Part shown: positions 1 through 9,914 of the stretch, piece after piece | How positions within the stretch are numbered: position 1 is the stretch's first letter | Layout of the letters: each line of letters begins with the position of its first letter | NCBI RefSeq assembly: GCF_001431425.1 | Contig: NZ_LDJG01000013.1 | Coordinates: forward strand, 1-64,000 | DNA from: Stenotrophomonas nitritireducens | GTDB taxonomy: Bacteria; Pseudomonadota; Gammaproteobacteria; Xanthomonadales; Xanthomonadaceae | DNA: 64,000 bases | Direction: 5' to 3' | Notes under the pieces: model-generated | Databases searched by the model: none | What the model was told of the DNA's origin: nothing | What the model saw: only the letters and a program-made list of their open reading frames with translations | Translations under genes and position numbers: made by a program

Positions 1-582
1 GCGCAGCTGCGCCAGGCGTGGCTCAACAATGCCCGCGCCGGCATCGTCGCGCCGGTCGCAGGTTTCGTCGCGCGCCGCTCGGTGCAGGTCGGCCAGCGCG
101 TGCAGCCGGGCAATGCCCTGATGGCCGTGGTGCCCGCCGAGCAGATGTGGGTGGAAGCCAACTTCAAGGAAACCCAGCTGCGCCACATGCGCCTGGGCCA
201 GGAAGTGGAGCTGCGCTCGGACCTGTACGGCGGCGAGGTGAAATACAAGGGCCGCATCGCCAGCCTGGGCCTTGGCACCGGTTCGGCGTTCTCGCTGCTG
301 CCGGCGCAGAACGCCAGCGGCAACTGGATCAAGATCGTGCAGCGCGTGCCGGTGCGCATCGCCATCGATGCCAAGCAGCTGGCCGAACACCCGCTGCGCA
401 TCGGCCTGTCGATGAAGGCCGAGGTGAGCCTGCGCGACCAGAAGGGCGAAGTGCTGCCGGCCAAGGCGGCCGAAGGCACCGTGTTCGACACCGATGTCTA
501 CGCCGCGCAGCTGCATGACGCCGACGAGGCGATCGCGCGGATCATCCACGACAACCTGCCGCGCCCGGCCAAGGCCGGCTGA
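1..582 (+). CDS. emrA: EmrA-type periplasmic adaptor (membrane fusion protein), 5' end missing
   Basis: This is the C-terminal part of a HlyD/EmrA-family adaptor. These proteins link an inner-membrane MFS drug exporter to an outer-membrane channel. The frame is open from base 1, so the start, membrane anchor and most of the coiled coil lie to the left. Visible are the second lipoyl half (GIVAPVAGFV), the beta-barrel segment with the conserved VEANFKETQL stretch, and the GxGTGSAFSLLPAQNASGNW loop typical of EmrA. The C-terminus ends about 11 bases before the emrB-like gene, so the two form one operon. The family assignment is firm. The exported substrates cannot be read from sequence. Confidence 0.93.
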   Translation, partial: AQLRQAWLNNARAGIVAPVAGFVARRSVQVGQRVQPGNALMAVVPAEQMWVEANFKETQLRHMRLGQEVELRSDLYGGEVKYKGRIASLGLGTGSAFSLLPAQNASGNWIKIVQRVPVRIAIDAKQLAEHPLRIGLSMKAEVSLRDQKGEVLPAKAAEGTVFDTDVYAAQLHDADEAIARIIHDNLPRPAKAG

Positions 583-593
583 GGTAGCCCCGC

Positions 594-2156
594 ATGTCCG
601 CTCAAGCTCCGGCCACGCCGCAGCCGGCCGCCGGTTTCGCGCCCCCCAGCGTGGCGCTGTGCACCGTCGGCCTGGCGATGGCCTCGTTCATGCAGGTGCT
701 CGACACCACCATCGCCAACGTCTCGCTGCCGACCATCGCCGGCAACCTCGGCGCCAGTTCGCAGCAGGCGACCTGGGTGATAACCTCGTTCGCGGTCAGC
801 ACGGCCATCGCGCTGCCGCTGACCGGTTGGCTCAGCCGCCGCTTCGGCGAGCGCAGATTGTTCGTGTGGGCGACACTGGCCTTCGTCGTCACCTCGCTGC
901 TGTGCGGCCTGGCGCAGAGCATGGGCATGCTGGTGCTGTCGCGCGCGCTGCAGGGCTTCGTCGCCGGCCCGATGTACCCGATCACCCAGTCGCTGCTGGT
1001 ATCGATCTACCCGCGCGAGAAACGCGGGCAGGCGCTGGCGCTGCTGGCCATGATCACCGTGGTCGCGCCGATCTGCGGCCCCATCCTCGGCGGCTGGATC
1101 ACCGACAACTACAGCTGGGAATGGATCTTCCTGATCAACGTGCCGCTGGGCATCTTCGCCGCGTCGGTGGTCGGCAGCCAGCTCAAGGGCCGGCCCGAGC
1201 AGATCGAAAGGCCGAAGATGGATTACGTCGGCCTGATCACGCTGGTGATCGGCGTCGGCGCGCTGCAGTTGGTGCTCGACCTCGGCAACGACGAGGACTG
1301 GTTCTCGTCGACGAAGATCGTGGTGCTGTCGTGCGTGGCGGTGGTGGCGCTGGCTGTGTTCCTGATCTGGGAACTGACCGACAAGGATCCCATCGTCGAC
1401 CTGCGCCTGTTCCGCCACCGCAACTTCCGCGCCGGAACACTTGCGATGGTGGTGGCCTATGCGGCCTTCTTCAGCGTGGCGCTGATGATGCCGCTGTGGC
1501 TGCAGCGCGACATGGGCTACACCGCGATCTGGGCAGGCCTGGCCACCGCGCCGATCGGCGTGCTGCCGGTGATCCTTGCGCCGTTCGTCGGCAAATACGC
1601 GGCGCGCTACGACATGCGCATGCTGGCCTCCATCGCCTTCGTGTTCCTGTCCTTGACCAGCTTCCTGCGCTCGGGTTTCAACCTGCAGGTGGATTTCCAG
1701 CACGTGGCCGGCGTGCAGCTGATCATGGGCGTAGGCGTGGCGCTGTTCTTCATGCCGGTGCTGCAGATCCTGCTGTCGGACCTGGACGGGCGGGAGATCG
1801 CCGCCGGCTCCGGCCTGGCGACCTTCCTGCGCACGCTGGGCGGCAGCTTCGCCGCCTCGCTGACCACCTGGCTGTGGGCGCACCGCACCCAGCAGCACCA
1901 CGCGCAGCTGACCGAACACATCTCGGCCTATACGCCGGGCATGCAGGAACAGGTGATGGCGATGGGGCACGGCGACCTGCAGCACGGGGCGGCGTTGTTG
2001 AACAACATGATCGACCACCAGGCCTCGCAGATGGGTTTCAACGACATCTTCTACCTGCTGGGCTGGACCTTCCTGGCGATCATCGCCTTCCTGTGGCTGG
2101 CCAAGCCGCCATTCGGAGCCGGCGCCGGCAGCGCGGCCAGCGCAGGCGGCCACTGA
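594..2156 (+). CDS. emrB: DHA2-family MFS multidrug exporter (EmrB/QacA type)
   Basis: 520-residue transporter with about 14 predicted membrane segments, the normal length for the DHA2 drug:H+ antiporter family. The family motif LDTTIANVSLP is at residues 36-46, and a loop 2-3 motif (GWLSRRFGERR) follows near residue 80. With the adaptor directly upstream and an outer-membrane TolC-like protein it should form a tripartite pump across both membranes. The start follows the adaptor stop by 11 bases. A perfect 12-bp hairpin just after the stop ends the operon. The substrate is unknown. Confidence 0.95.
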   Translation: MSAQAPATPQPAAGFAPPSVALCTVGLAMASFMQVLDTTIANVSLPTIAGNLGASSQQATWVITSFAVSTAIALPLTGWLSRRFGERRLFVWATLAFVVTSLLCGLAQSMGMLVLSRALQGFVAGPMYPITQSLLVSIYPREKRGQALALLAMITVVAPICGPILGGWITDNYSWEWIFLINVPLGIFAASVVGSQLKGRPEQIERPKMDYVGLITLVIGVGALQLVLDLGNDEDWFSSTKIVVLSCVAVVALAVFLIWELTDKDPIVDLRLFRHRNFRAGTLAMVVAYAAFFSVALMMPLWLQRDMGYTAIWAGLATAPIGVLPVILAPFVGKYAARYDMRMLASIAFVFLSLTSFLRSGFNLQVDFQHVAGVQLIMGVGVALFFMPVLQILLSDLDGREIAAGSGLATFLRTLGGSFAASLTTWLWAHRTQQHHAQLTEHISAYTPGMQEQVMAMGHGDLQHGAALLNNMIDHQASQMGFNDIFYLLGWTFLAIIAFLWLAKPPFGAGAGSAASAGGH

Positions 2157-2162
2157 GGCACC

Positions 2163-2191
2163 AAGATCCCCGCCTGCAAGGCGGGGATCTT
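2163..2191 (+). terminator. Rho-independent-type terminator of emrAB
   Basis: A perfect 12-bp stem (AAGATCCCCGCC / GGCGGGGATCTT) with a 5-base loop starts 7 bases after the emrB stop. The T tract is short, so some read-through is possible. Confidence 0.8.
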
Positions 2192-2416
2192 CGTATGCGC
2201 GGAGCGGATGGGGATGGATGGGCGGCCTGATCCGGCTGCTTTCTTGCGGACGACCCGGGACGATGCCCGGCGCAATGGCGACGGCAATGGAAGAATCGTC
2301 TGGGACCGTCTTGCCTTTACACGGAGAGAGCCGTGGCCGGCGCTGCTGCGCCTTCCGGAGTCGCTTGCCGATGGCTGGCGGGGGATTCGATCCCGGCCCG
2401 GGAGACGGGCATGAAA

Positions 2417-2436
2417 AAACCCGCTTTCGCGGGTTT
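2417..2436 (-). terminator. Terminator of tRNA-Leu copy A
   Basis: The stem AAACCCGC / GCGGGTTT with a 4-base loop lies 16 bases past the 3' end of the tRNA. On the minus strand it is followed by a run of six T. Confidence 0.85.
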
Positions 2437-2451
2437 GATCTGTTTGAGTCG

Positions 2452-2536
<85 letters not shown>

Positions 2537-2734
2537 GACTCAGGAGAGGAATTGTGCAGGCATGGACGCGGCATGTCAACGTTTCGTACAGGCGATCAGG
2601 CGCATGATGCGATCGATGGTCTTGAAGGGGAGGGCCGCGATGCATCGCCTGCGCATGCGGCGGGGGTGCGCCCGTGCATCGCCTTGTTGATGGCTTGCGG
2701 GAACTCCGCCGGGCCCTGGAACGCGGGCATGAAA

Positions 2735-2754
2735 AAACCCGCTTTCGCGGGTTT
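2735..2754 (-). terminator. Terminator of tRNA-Leu copy B
   Basis: Same AAACCCGC / GCGGGTTT hairpin as after copy A, with a T run on the minus strand. The flanking bases are nearly identical too, showing that the tRNA and its terminator were duplicated together. Confidence 0.85.
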
Positions 2755-2769
2755 GATCTGCTTGAGTCA

Positions 2770-2854
<85 letters not shown>

Positions 2855-3027
2855 GACTCAGGAGCGGAATTATGCAGGGCGTTTCCGGGAGCGTCAACAA
2901 CAAAATGCATGCGTGGCGCTCATGACGTGATGGCGCCTCGGGATTGCGCATCCGGCGTTGCCGCCTGCGGCGCATCCCGCTGCCCGGCGATCTGGGTGAG
3001 AGCACCGCGTGCTGGATGGCAGGCAAT

Positions 3028-3053
3028 AAAAAACCCGCTTGCGCGGGTTTTTT
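3028..3053 (-). terminator. Terminator of tRNA-Leu copy C
   Basis: The stem AAAAAACCCGC / GCGGGTTTTTT with loop TTGC has A and T tracts on both sides, so it could work in both directions. It lies 13 bases past the 3' end of tRNA copy C. Confidence 0.85.
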
Positions 3054-3065
3054 CGTTCCGAATCA

Positions 3066-3150
<85 letters not shown>

Positions 3151-3265
3151 GATTCGGGCCGGCAATTCTGGTGGCGGCCCCGGCGTTTGTCAACGATTTT
3201 CCCGGCGCTGGTGGCAGGGAGGCGTACGCGCTGCATGCACGCCGCAGCGGGTACCATGGGGCTCG

Positions 3266-5722
3266 ATGAAAAACAAAAAGACCACCGGAGCCGGCAAGGC
3301 TCCCAAGTCCGCCCCCGGCGCAAAGCCGGGCAAGCCCCGCAAGTCCGCCAAGCTGCCGCCCTGGATGCCGGACAGCCTGGCCACTCCCGCCAAGGGCGGC
3401 AGGGGCAAACCCAACAAGGACGGCGCGCCACCGAAGAGTTTCGTGCGCGGCCGCTCCCGGCCGGCGCCCGCCGCGGCCTATGACGATCCCTATGCCGCGC
3501 GCGAGGCCGAGCGCTATGCGCAGCCCATCGCCAGCCGCGAGGCGATCCTGCAGCTGCTCGACCGCTGCGAGGGGCCGCAGAACGCGGAGGAGATCGGCGC
3601 CCGGCTCGGCCTGGTCGAACCCGAGCGCGCCGACGCGCTGGCCAAGCGCCTGGGCGCGATGGTCCGCGACGGCCAGCTGGTGCAGAACCGCCGTGGCGGT
3701 TTCGCCCCGGTGCTGGTCACCAACCTGATCCCCGGCGTGGTCATCGCCAACCCGGAAGGCTTCGGCTTCCTGCGCCCCGACGAGGGCGGCGACGACCTGT
3801 TCCTGCCGCCATACGAGATGCGCAAGGTCATGCACGGCGACCGCGCGCTGGCCAACGTCACCGGCATCGACCGCCGCGGCCGCCGCGAGGGCAGCATCGC
3901 GCGCGTGCTGGAGCGCGGGGTCAACCGCCTGATCGGCCATTTCAGCGTCGAGATGGGCATCAACTACGTCGTGCCCGACGACAAGCGCATCCAGCGCAGC
4001 ATCCAGATCCCGGCCGACGCCACCGGCGGCGCGAAGGACGGCCAGCTGGTGGTGTGCCAACTGACCCAGGCGCCGGATTCGCGGCGCCCGCCGATCGGCA
4101 AGGTCATCGCCGTGCTCGGCGACCGCCTGACCCCGTCGCTGGTGGTGGAAACCGCCATCCACGGCCACGACCTGCCGCATGAGTTCCCGCCGGAAGTGCT
4201 GGACGAGGCGACCGCGATCCCGATGACGGTGGAGCCGGCGATGATCGGTACGCGCGTGGACCTGCGCGCATTGCCGCTGGTTACGATCGACGGCGAGGAC
4301 GCCAAGGATTTCGACGATGCGGTGTTCTGCGAGCCCAACCGCGACGGCTTCCGGCTGGTGGTCGCCATCGCCGACGTCTCGCACTACGTGCGCCCGGGCA
4401 CGCCGCTGGACGACGAGGCGCAGAAGCGCGCCACTTCGGTGTACTTCCCCGGCTATGTGGTGCCGATGCTGCCGGAGACGCTGTCCAACGGCATCTGCTC
4501 GCTGCGGCCGAAGGAAGACCGCATGTGCTTCGCCTGCGACATGCAGGTGGACCGCAAGGGCGAGGTGACGCAGTCGCGCTTCTACGAGGCGGTGATGAGT
4601 TCGCATGCGCGCCTGACCTATACGCAGGTATGGAACGCGGTGGGCGAGGACGATGCCGACGCCAAGGCCTTCATCGGCCCGCTGCTGCCGCAGATCCAGA
4701 GCCTGCACCAGCTGTACCGCATCCTGGCCAAGGCGCGCGAACGCCGTGGCGCCATCGAGTTCGAGTCCTCGGAAGTGCGCTTCGTGCTGGACAACCGCGG
4801 TGAGGTCACCCAGGCCGGCATGCTGGTGCGCAACGACGCGCACAAGCTGATCGAGGAATGCATGATCGCCGCCAACGTGGAGGCGGCGCGTTACCTGCTG
4901 GCCACGCATATCCCGGCGCCGTTCCGCGTGCACGAGCGGCCGCCGGAATCCAAGTTCGCCGATCTGCTTGAATTCCTCAAGGAGTTCAAGCTGAGCCTGC
5001 CGGCCTGGAGCAAGGTACAGCCGGGCGATTACACGAAGCTGCTGAAGAAGGTGCGCGAGCGCCCGGACGCGGCGCTGCTGGAATCGGTGCTGCTGCGCAG
5101 CCAGTCGCTGGCGGTGTATTCGCCGGACAACAACGGCCACTTCGGCCTGGCGCTGGAGGCCTACGCGCACTTCACCTCGCCGATCCGCCGGTACCCGGAC
5201 CTGCTGGTGCACCGTGCCATCAAGTACGCGCTGACCGGCGGCCCGCGCGAGAAGTACACCTATACGCCGCGCGAGATGGCGGCGCTGGCGCTGCAGTGCT
5301 CCGAGCGCGAACGCCGCGCCGACGAGGCCGAGCGCGAGGTGGACGAGCGTTTCCGGGCGGCGTGGATGGAGAAACACGTCGGCGGCCAGTTCGACGGCGT
5401 GATCAGCGGCGTGACCAGCTTCGGCCTGTTCGTCGAGCTGGACGAGTCCAAGGTCAACGGACTGGTGCACGTCACCCAGCTGCCGCACGACTATTACCAG
5501 TTCGATCCGATGCGCAAGACGCTGACCGGCGACCGCCGCGGCAACCAGTTCCGGCTCGGCGACCGGGTGCGCATCCTGGTGCTCAAGGCCAGCATGGAGG
5601 AGCGCAAGATCGACTTCCGCCTGGTCGAGCGGCTCGACGGCGAAGGTGGCGCGGTGGACGAGGACCTGCCGCCATTGCCGCCGCGCGGCAAGCCGGCCAA
5701 GCGCGCCAAGCAGAAGTACTGA
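3266..5722 (+). CDS. rnr: Ribonuclease R
   Basis: An 818-residue 3'-5' exoribonuclease of the RNB family, close to the usual 813. It degrades structured RNA and takes part in RNA turnover and trans-translation. A lysine-rich tail (about 1-60) precedes a winged-helix segment, cold-shock domains, the RNB catalytic core with DAKDFDDA at about 345-352, and an S1 domain from about residue 703. The ATG at 3266 is chosen because an upstream in-frame extension would run through a tRNA gene; the encoded start MKNKK is typical of the family. A short basic tail follows S1. rlmB, often its neighbour, lies further on, separated here by a divergent gene. Confidence 0.96.
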   Translation: MKNKKTTGAGKAPKSAPGAKPGKPRKSAKLPPWMPDSLATPAKGGRGKPNKDGAPPKSFVRGRSRPAPAAAYDDPYAAREAERYAQPIASREAILQLLDRCEGPQNAEEIGARLGLVEPERADALAKRLGAMVRDGQLVQNRRGGFAPVLVTNLIPGVVIANPEGFGFLRPDEGGDDLFLPPYEMRKVMHGDRALANVTGIDRRGRREGSIARVLERGVNRLIGHFSVEMGINYVVPDDKRIQRSIQIPADATGGAKDGQLVVCQLTQAPDSRRPPIGKVIAVLGDRLTPSLVVETAIHGHDLPHEFPPEVLDEATAIPMTVEPAMIGTRVDLRALPLVTIDGEDAKDFDDAVFCEPNRDGFRLVVAIADVSHYVRPGTPLDDEAQKRATSVYFPGYVVPMLPETLSNGICSLRPKEDRMCFACDMQVDRKGEVTQSRFYEAVMSSHARLTYTQVWNAVGEDDADAKAFIGPLLPQIQSLHQLYRILAKARERRGAIEFESSEVRFVLDNRGEVTQAGMLVRNDAHKLIEECMIAANVEAARYLLATHIPAPFRVHERPPESKFADLLEFLKEFKLSLPAWSKVQPGDYTKLLKKVRERPDAALLESVLLRSQSLAVYSPDNNGHFGLALEAYAHFTSPIRRYPDLLVHRAIKYALTGGPREKYTYTPREMAALALQCSERERRADEAEREVDERFRAAWMEKHVGGQFDGVISGVTSFGLFVELDESKVNGLVHVTQLPHDYYQFDPMRKTLTGDRRGNQFRLGDRVRILVLKASMEERKIDFRLVERLDGEGGAVDEDLPPLPPRGKPAKRAKQKY

Positions 5723-5728
5723 AGTGAA

Positions 5729-5757
5729 GAACGGCCGGTGCCTCGCACCGGCCGTTC
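5729..5757 (+). terminator. Terminator after rnr
   Basis: A perfect 13-bp stem (GAACGGCCGGTGC and its complement) with a 3-base loop starts 6 bases after the rnr stop. It lies between convergent genes and could serve both, though it has no strong T tract. Confidence 0.75.
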
Positions 5758-5785
5758 CCGTTAGGCCCCGGCCCGGGCAGGGCGG

Positions 5786-6283
5786 TCAGAAGAACAGCCC
5801 GTAGACGGTCTGCTCCACGCGCCCGGTGGCCAGGTTCACCAGCAGTGCGTCGTGGCCGTAACGCACCCATTCGTAGCCGACCGGCGGCGTTTCCAGGTCG
5901 AACAGCCAGTAATCGGCCAGCCGGTACTCCGGCGCGAAGAACGCCGCCGGCAGCAGGTCGCCGAAGTACCAGGTGCGTTCCACCCAGCCACGCGGCGGCA
6001 GGTAGGGGCCGATGACATAGCGGCGGTGGGCGCGGAAATTGTGGTTGAAGTGGCCCGGGTCGATCCGTTCCGGACGGCGGTCCCAGCCCGCGGGCGGGCT
6101 GATCGGGTGGTAGGCGCGGGGGCCGTGGAAGGCTTCGGGCGCATGCGCGCGCCCGGCCACCGGCGGGTGCCCGCCGCGCTCGTGTTCGTGTTCCTGGGCG
6201 GCGACGGCCGTGGCGGCGGACAGCGTGCCGGCCAGCAGCAGTACGGCCCAGGCCTTTGTCGTGGAGTTCCTGTTGCCGGTCAT
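5786..6283 (-). CDS. RcnB-like periplasmic protein
   Basis: A 165-residue exported protein. An N-terminal signal peptide (basic start, hydrophobic core at about 12-25, cleavage near AVAAQ) is followed by a His-rich linker. The conserved RcnB-type core follows, seen in RRYVIGPYLPPRGW and a GYEWVRYGHDALLVNLATGR stretch near the C-terminus. Escherichia coli RcnB is a periplasmic nickel/cobalt homeostasis protein, but most homologs are uncharacterised and no rcnA efflux gene is nearby. A metal role is therefore only an inference, supported weakly by the histidines. It is transcribed away from rlmB across a spacer holding a perfect palindrome. Confidence 0.8.
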   Translation of the reverse strand: MTGNRNSTTKAWAVLLLAGTLSAATAVAAQEHEHERGGHPPVAGRAHAPEAFHGPRAYHPISPPAGWDRRPERIDPGHFNHNFRAHRRYVIGPYLPPRGWVERTWYFGDLLPAAFFAPEYRLADYWLFDLETPPVGYEWVRYGHDALLVNLATGRVEQTVYGLFF

Positions 6284-6388
6284 GATCGTGCTCCTGTTCT
6301 GTCGGGGGAGCCGGGCGGCGGTGTCCGTGGACAGGGGCGCCCCAGCGGTTCCGATGATGGGAGCGGTCTTGTTAGGCCCGCCGCAGGG

Positions 6389-6412
6389 GCGGATTAACGA
6401 TCGTTAATCCGC
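6389..6412. promoter_or_regulatory. Perfect 24-bp palindrome, likely operator
   Basis: GCGGATTAACGA is followed directly by its exact reverse complement. The element lies between the divergent rcnB-like and rlmB genes, 105 bases before the first start and 91 before the second. It has no T tract and no loop, so it fits a dimer-binding operator better than a terminator. The bound regulator is unknown. Confidence 0.6.
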
Positions 6413-6503
6413 GGCCGGCACGGTGAGTCCGTTCAGCCGGTACCGGTGCCGGCGGGGCCGATGCACTACCATTACGCGCCCAACTCCCCCTCGCGCGGTC
6501 GCA

Positions 6504-7250
6504 ATGAGCAAGCAGAACCAATGGATCGTCGGCGTCAACGCCGTGGCTTCGTCGATCGAGAAGGACCCGGACAACGTCCGCGAGGTGCTGATCGAGGCCG
6601 GCAGCAAGAACGCGCGCCTGGTCGAGATCGAGGAGAACGCGCGGCGCAAGGGCATCGACGTGCGCCGCGTGGGCGCGCAGGCGCTGGGCGGCGTGGCCGG
6701 GCAGGTGCGCCACCAGGGCGTGGTCGCGCGCTATGCCGCCGCGAAGCTGTGGGGCGAGAACGAGCTGGAGGGGCTGGTCGAGGCCGCCGGAGGCAAGGCG
6801 CTGCTGCTGGTGCTGGACGAGGTGCAGGACCCGCACAACCTTGGCGCCTGCCTGCGCAGCGCCGCCGCCGCCGGCGTCACCGCGGTGGTGATCCCCAAGG
6901 ACAAGAGCGCGCCGGTCAACGCTACCGTGCGCAAGACCAGCGCCGGCGCGGCCGACCGCATCCCGGTGGTGGCGGTGACCAACCTGGCGCGTTGCCTGAA
7001 AGACCTGCAGAAGCAGGGCGTGTGGCTGTACGGGCTGGCCGGCGAGGCGGAGCAGACCATCCACCAGCTGGACCTGCGCGGCAACGTCGCGCTGGTGATG
7101 GGCGGCGAGTCCGACGGCCTGCGCCGCCTGACCCGCGAGACCTGCGACGGGCTGGTGCGCATCCCGATGCCGGGCGACGTGGAAAGCCTCAACGTGTCGG
7201 TGGCCACCGGCGTGGCGCTGTTCGAGGCGGTGCGGCAGCGGCTGGGGTAA
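6504..7250 (+). CDS. rlmB: 23S rRNA (guanosine-2'-O-)-methyltransferase RlmB
   Basis: A 248-residue SpoU/TrmH-family enzyme (usual length about 245) that methylates the ribose of G2251 in the 23S rRNA P-loop. The N-terminal L30e-like substrate-binding domain covers about 1-75. The trefoil-knot methyltransferase domain shows NLGACLRSAAAAG near 112, MGGESDGLRR near 199 and SLNVSVATGVALFE near 229. The ATG at 6504 gives the canonical start length; a longer in-frame start at 6423 has no family support. Confidence 0.95.
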   Translation: MSKQNQWIVGVNAVASSIEKDPDNVREVLIEAGSKNARLVEIEENARRKGIDVRRVGAQALGGVAGQVRHQGVVARYAAAKLWGENELEGLVEAAGGKALLLVLDEVQDPHNLGACLRSAAAAGVTAVVIPKDKSAPVNATVRKTSAGAADRIPVVAVTNLARCLKDLQKQGVWLYGLAGEAEQTIHQLDLRGNVALVMGGESDGLRRLTRETCDGLVRIPMPGDVESLNVSVATGVALFEAVRQRLG

Positions 7251-7280
7251 GGCGGGGCGCAACCGATACCGGAAAGAAAA

Positions 7281-7303
7281 GACGCCGGGCGATGCCCGGC
7301 GTC
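7281..7303. terminator. Bidirectional terminator between rlmB and phoU
   Basis: A perfect 10-bp GC-rich stem (GACGCCGGGC and its complement, 3-base loop) lies between two convergent stop codons. It is flanked by A-rich sequence on the left and TTTT on the right. Confidence 0.8.
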
Positions 7304-7310
7304 CGCGTTT

Positions 7311-8021
7311 TCAGGTGTGCTCGACCGTACTGGTCTCGTCGCGCTTCTCGCGCGGCGGCAGCGGCGCGTCGCCATGCACCAGGAACCAGACGTTCTCGGC
7401 GATGTTGGTGGCGTGGTCGCCGATGCGCTCCAGGTTCTTGGCCATGAACAGCAGGTGCGTGCACGGGGTGATGTTGCGCGGGTCTTCCATCATGTAGGTG
7501 AGCAGCTCGCGGAACAGCGCGGTGTACTGCGCGTCCAGCCGGGCGTCGTCCTGGCGCAGCGCCAGCGCGGCGTCGGTGTCGTTGTCGCGGTAGGCCTCCA
7601 GCGCGCGCCGCACCTGCTGCGCGGCGAGCCGGCCGAGGGCGCGCAGGCCCTGGATCTGCGGCATCGGCGGCACCGTGGCCAGGGCGATGGAACGCTTGGC
7701 GACGTTGGCGGCGTAATCGCCGATGCGCTCGATGTCGGCCGGGATGCGCAGCCCGGCGAGGATCTCGCGCAGGTCGCGCGCCATCGGGCCGCGCAGCGCC
7801 AGGCGCATCACGTCGTGGCTGATCTGCTGTTCCAGCGCGTCGATGGCCTCGTCGTTGGCGATGATGCGGCGCGCGGCGCTCTCGTCGCGGCGCTCGATCA
7901 CGTCCAGTGCGGCCTCGAGCTGGGCGACGGACATCTCGCCCATGCGCACGATCTCGGCCACCAGGCGGTGCTGTTCTTCGTCGTAGCTTTTCACGATGTG
8001 GTCGTTGGGATGGGTGTTCAT
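7311..8021 (-). CDS. phoU: Phosphate signalling regulator PhoU
   Basis: A 236-residue, all-helical PhoU protein with the two tandem three-helix PhoU domains of the family. The N-terminus shows the typical SYDEEQHRLVAEIVRMGEM stretch and the second repeat carries the conserved IGDHATNIAE motif. PhoU connects the Pst transporter to the PhoR kinase and keeps the Pho regulon off when phosphate is ample. It is the last gene of the pst operon, 167 bases after pstB, as in many proteobacteria. phoB and phoR are not in this window. Confidence 0.96.
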   Translation of the reverse strand: MNTHPNDHIVKSYDEEQHRLVAEIVRMGEMSVAQLEAALDVIERRDESAARRIIANDEAIDALEQQISHDVMRLALRGPMARDLREILAGLRIPADIERIGDYAANVAKRSIALATVPPMPQIQGLRALGRLAAQQVRRALEAYRDNDTDAALALRQDDARLDAQYTALFRELLTYMMEDPRNITPCTHLLFMAKNLERIGDHATNIAENVWFLVHGDAPLPPREKRDETSTVEHT

Positions 8022-8188
8022 GGGCGTCTCTGGGCTATGACGGAAGCGGGAGTGCGGAAGGCCGCTTGTTCGAGGGATGGGGCCGTATCGGCAATGGGTT
8101 CATTGCGGCCGTGGCGCCGGCATCGTCCGATCGCGGGCGGAACGCACGCTGCGGAGCAGCCGATGGGACATCGGCCAGGCGCGACCCA

Positions 8189-9031
8189 TCACCCGAAGCG
8201 GCCGGTGATGTAATCCTCGGTCTGCTGCCTGGACGGGTTGGAGAAGATCACGTCGGTGCGGTCGTGTTCGATCAGGTCGCCCAGGTACATGAAGGCGGTG
8301 TAGTCGGACACGCGCGCGGCCTGCTGCATGTTGTGGGTGACGATGGCGATGGTGTAGTCGTTCTTCAGCTCCTCGACCAGCTGCTCGATGCGGCTGGTGG
8401 AGATCGGGTCCAGCGCCGAGGTCGGCTCGTCCAGCAGCAGCACGTCGGGCTTGAGCGCCACCGCGCGGGCGATGCACAGGCGCTGCTGCTGGCCGCCGGA
8501 CAGGCCCAGCGCGCTCTGGCCCAGCTTGTCCTTCACCTCGTCCCACAGCGCGCCCTGGCGCAACGCCTGTTCGACACGGTCGGCCATGTCGGCCTTGGAC
8601 AGCTTCTCGTGGTGGCGGATGCCGTAGGCGACGTTCTCGAAGATGGTCATCGGGAACGGCACCGGCTTCTGGAACACCATGCCGACCTTGGAACGCAGCC
8701 GGTTCATCGGGTACTTCGGCGAGAGGATGTTCTCGCCGTCCAGCAGCACTTCGCCGCGTGCTTCCAGCTTCGGGTACAGCGCATAGATGCGGTTGAAGAT
8801 GCGCAGCAGGGTCGACTTGCCGCAGCCGGAGGGGCCGATCAGCGCGGTGACGCGCTTTTCGGGGATCTCCAGGTTGATGTTCTTCAGCGCGTGGAACTGG
8901 CCGTAGTAGAAATCCAGGCCGCGTGCGGCGAGCTTGACCGGTGCCGGCGTCTGCAGGTCCTGGTGCGCGGTGGGCACGGCGATGCGCTGCATCGGCACGG
9001 CGTTGGTGAGGTCGTTCATGGGCAGGTCCAT
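8189..9031 (-). CDS. pstB: Phosphate ABC transporter ATP-binding protein PstB
   Basis: A 280-residue ABC ATPase. Walker [10 protein letters not shown] is at 66-74, the signature LSGGQQQR starts at 177 and Walker B VLLLDEP is at 197-203. It powers phosphate import through PstCA. The family core begins near residue 31; the N-terminal 30 residues are variable, and Met5 is an alternative start. The gene begins 22 bases after pstA. Confidence 0.97.
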   Translation of the reverse strand: MDLPMNDLTNAVPMQRIAVPTAHQDLQTPAPVKLAARGLDFYYGQFHALKNINLEIPEKRVTALIGPSGCGKSTLLRIFNRIYALYPKLEARGEVLLDGENILSPKYPMNRLRSKVGMVFQKPVPFPMTIFENVAYGIRHHEKLSKADMADRVEQALRQGALWDEVKDKLGQSALGLSGGQQQRLCIARAVALKPDVLLLDEPTSALDPISTSRIEQLVEELKNDYTIAIVTHNMQQAARVSDYTAFMYLGDLIEHDRTDVIFSNPSRQQTEDYITGRFG

Positions 9032-9053
9032 GGAAGGAAGTCGGTCGTCGGGT

Positions 9054-9914
9054 TCAGTCGTTCGAGATGCGGTTGCGCAGCAGCAGGCCGCGCGCGGAGA
9101 GGCTGACCAGCAGCACGAACAGGGTCAGCACCAGGGCGCCGGCCCAGGCCAGCACCTGCCACGATTCGTAGGGGCTGCCGGCGAACTGGTTCATCACCAC
9201 CGGCACCGAGGCCATCGGCTGGAACACGTTGCTGTTCCAGTACTGGTTGCCGAAGGCGGTGAACAGCAGCGGCGCGGTCTCGCCGGAGATGCGGGCCAGC
9301 GCCAGCAGGATGCCGGTGACGATGCCGGCCATGGCGCTGCGGTACAGCACCTGCACGATCACCTTCCACTGCGGCACGCCCAGCGCCAGCGCCGCTTCGC
9401 GCATCTGCACCGGCACCAGCCGCAGCATCTCGTCGGTGGTGCGGATCACCACCGGCAGCACGATGAAGGCCAGCGACAGGGCGCCAGCGAACGCGGAGAA
9501 GTTGCCGCCGGTCTGCATCACGTACAGGGTGTAGACGAACAGGCCCAGCACGATCGACGGCGCCGACAGCAGGATGTCGTTGACGAAGCGCACCACCGTG
9601 CCGGCCTTGCGCGCGTTGCCGTACTCGGCCAGCCAGGTGCCGGCGGCCACGCCCAGCGGCGTGCCGATGGCGATGGCCAGGGCGCACATCACCGCACTGC
9701 CGAAGAAGGCGTTGAGCAGGCCGCCTTCCTGCATCGGCGGCGGCGTCATCTTGGTGAAAAGGTCCAGGTTGATGCCCGGCAGGCCCTTGGACAGCAGGGT
9801 CCACAGGATCCAGCCCAGGAACAGCAGGCCGAACGCGGCGGTGGCGCAGGCCATCAGCAGCGCCGCGCCGTTGACGAGGCGGCGACGCAGGTACAACGAA
9901 TCGGCGGCGGACAT
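9054..9914 (-). CDS. pstA: Phosphate ABC transporter permease PstA
   Basis: A 286-residue inner-membrane permease with about six membrane segments and the binding-protein-dependent permease motif ([15 protein letters not shown]) that docks on PstB. The start at 9914 is set by a one-base TGATG overlap with the pstC stop, implying translational coupling. The same frame stays open upstream through pstC, but that part is only a shadow. It ends at an FxxRNRISND-type tail typical of xanthomonad PstA. Confidence 0.96.
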   Translation of the reverse strand: MSAADSLYLRRRLVNGAALLMACATAAFGLLFLGWILWTLLSKGLPGINLDLFTKMTPPPMQEGGLLNAFFGSAVMCALAIAIGTPLGVAAGTWLAEYGNARKAGTVVRFVNDILLSAPSIVLGLFVYTLYVMQTGGNFSAFAGALSLAFIVLPVVIRTTDEMLRLVPVQMREAALALGVPQWKVIVQVLYRSAMAGIVTGILLALARISGETAPLLFTAFGNQYWNSNVFQPMASVPVVMNQFAGSPYESWQVLAWAGALVLTLFVLLVSLSARGLLLRNRISND

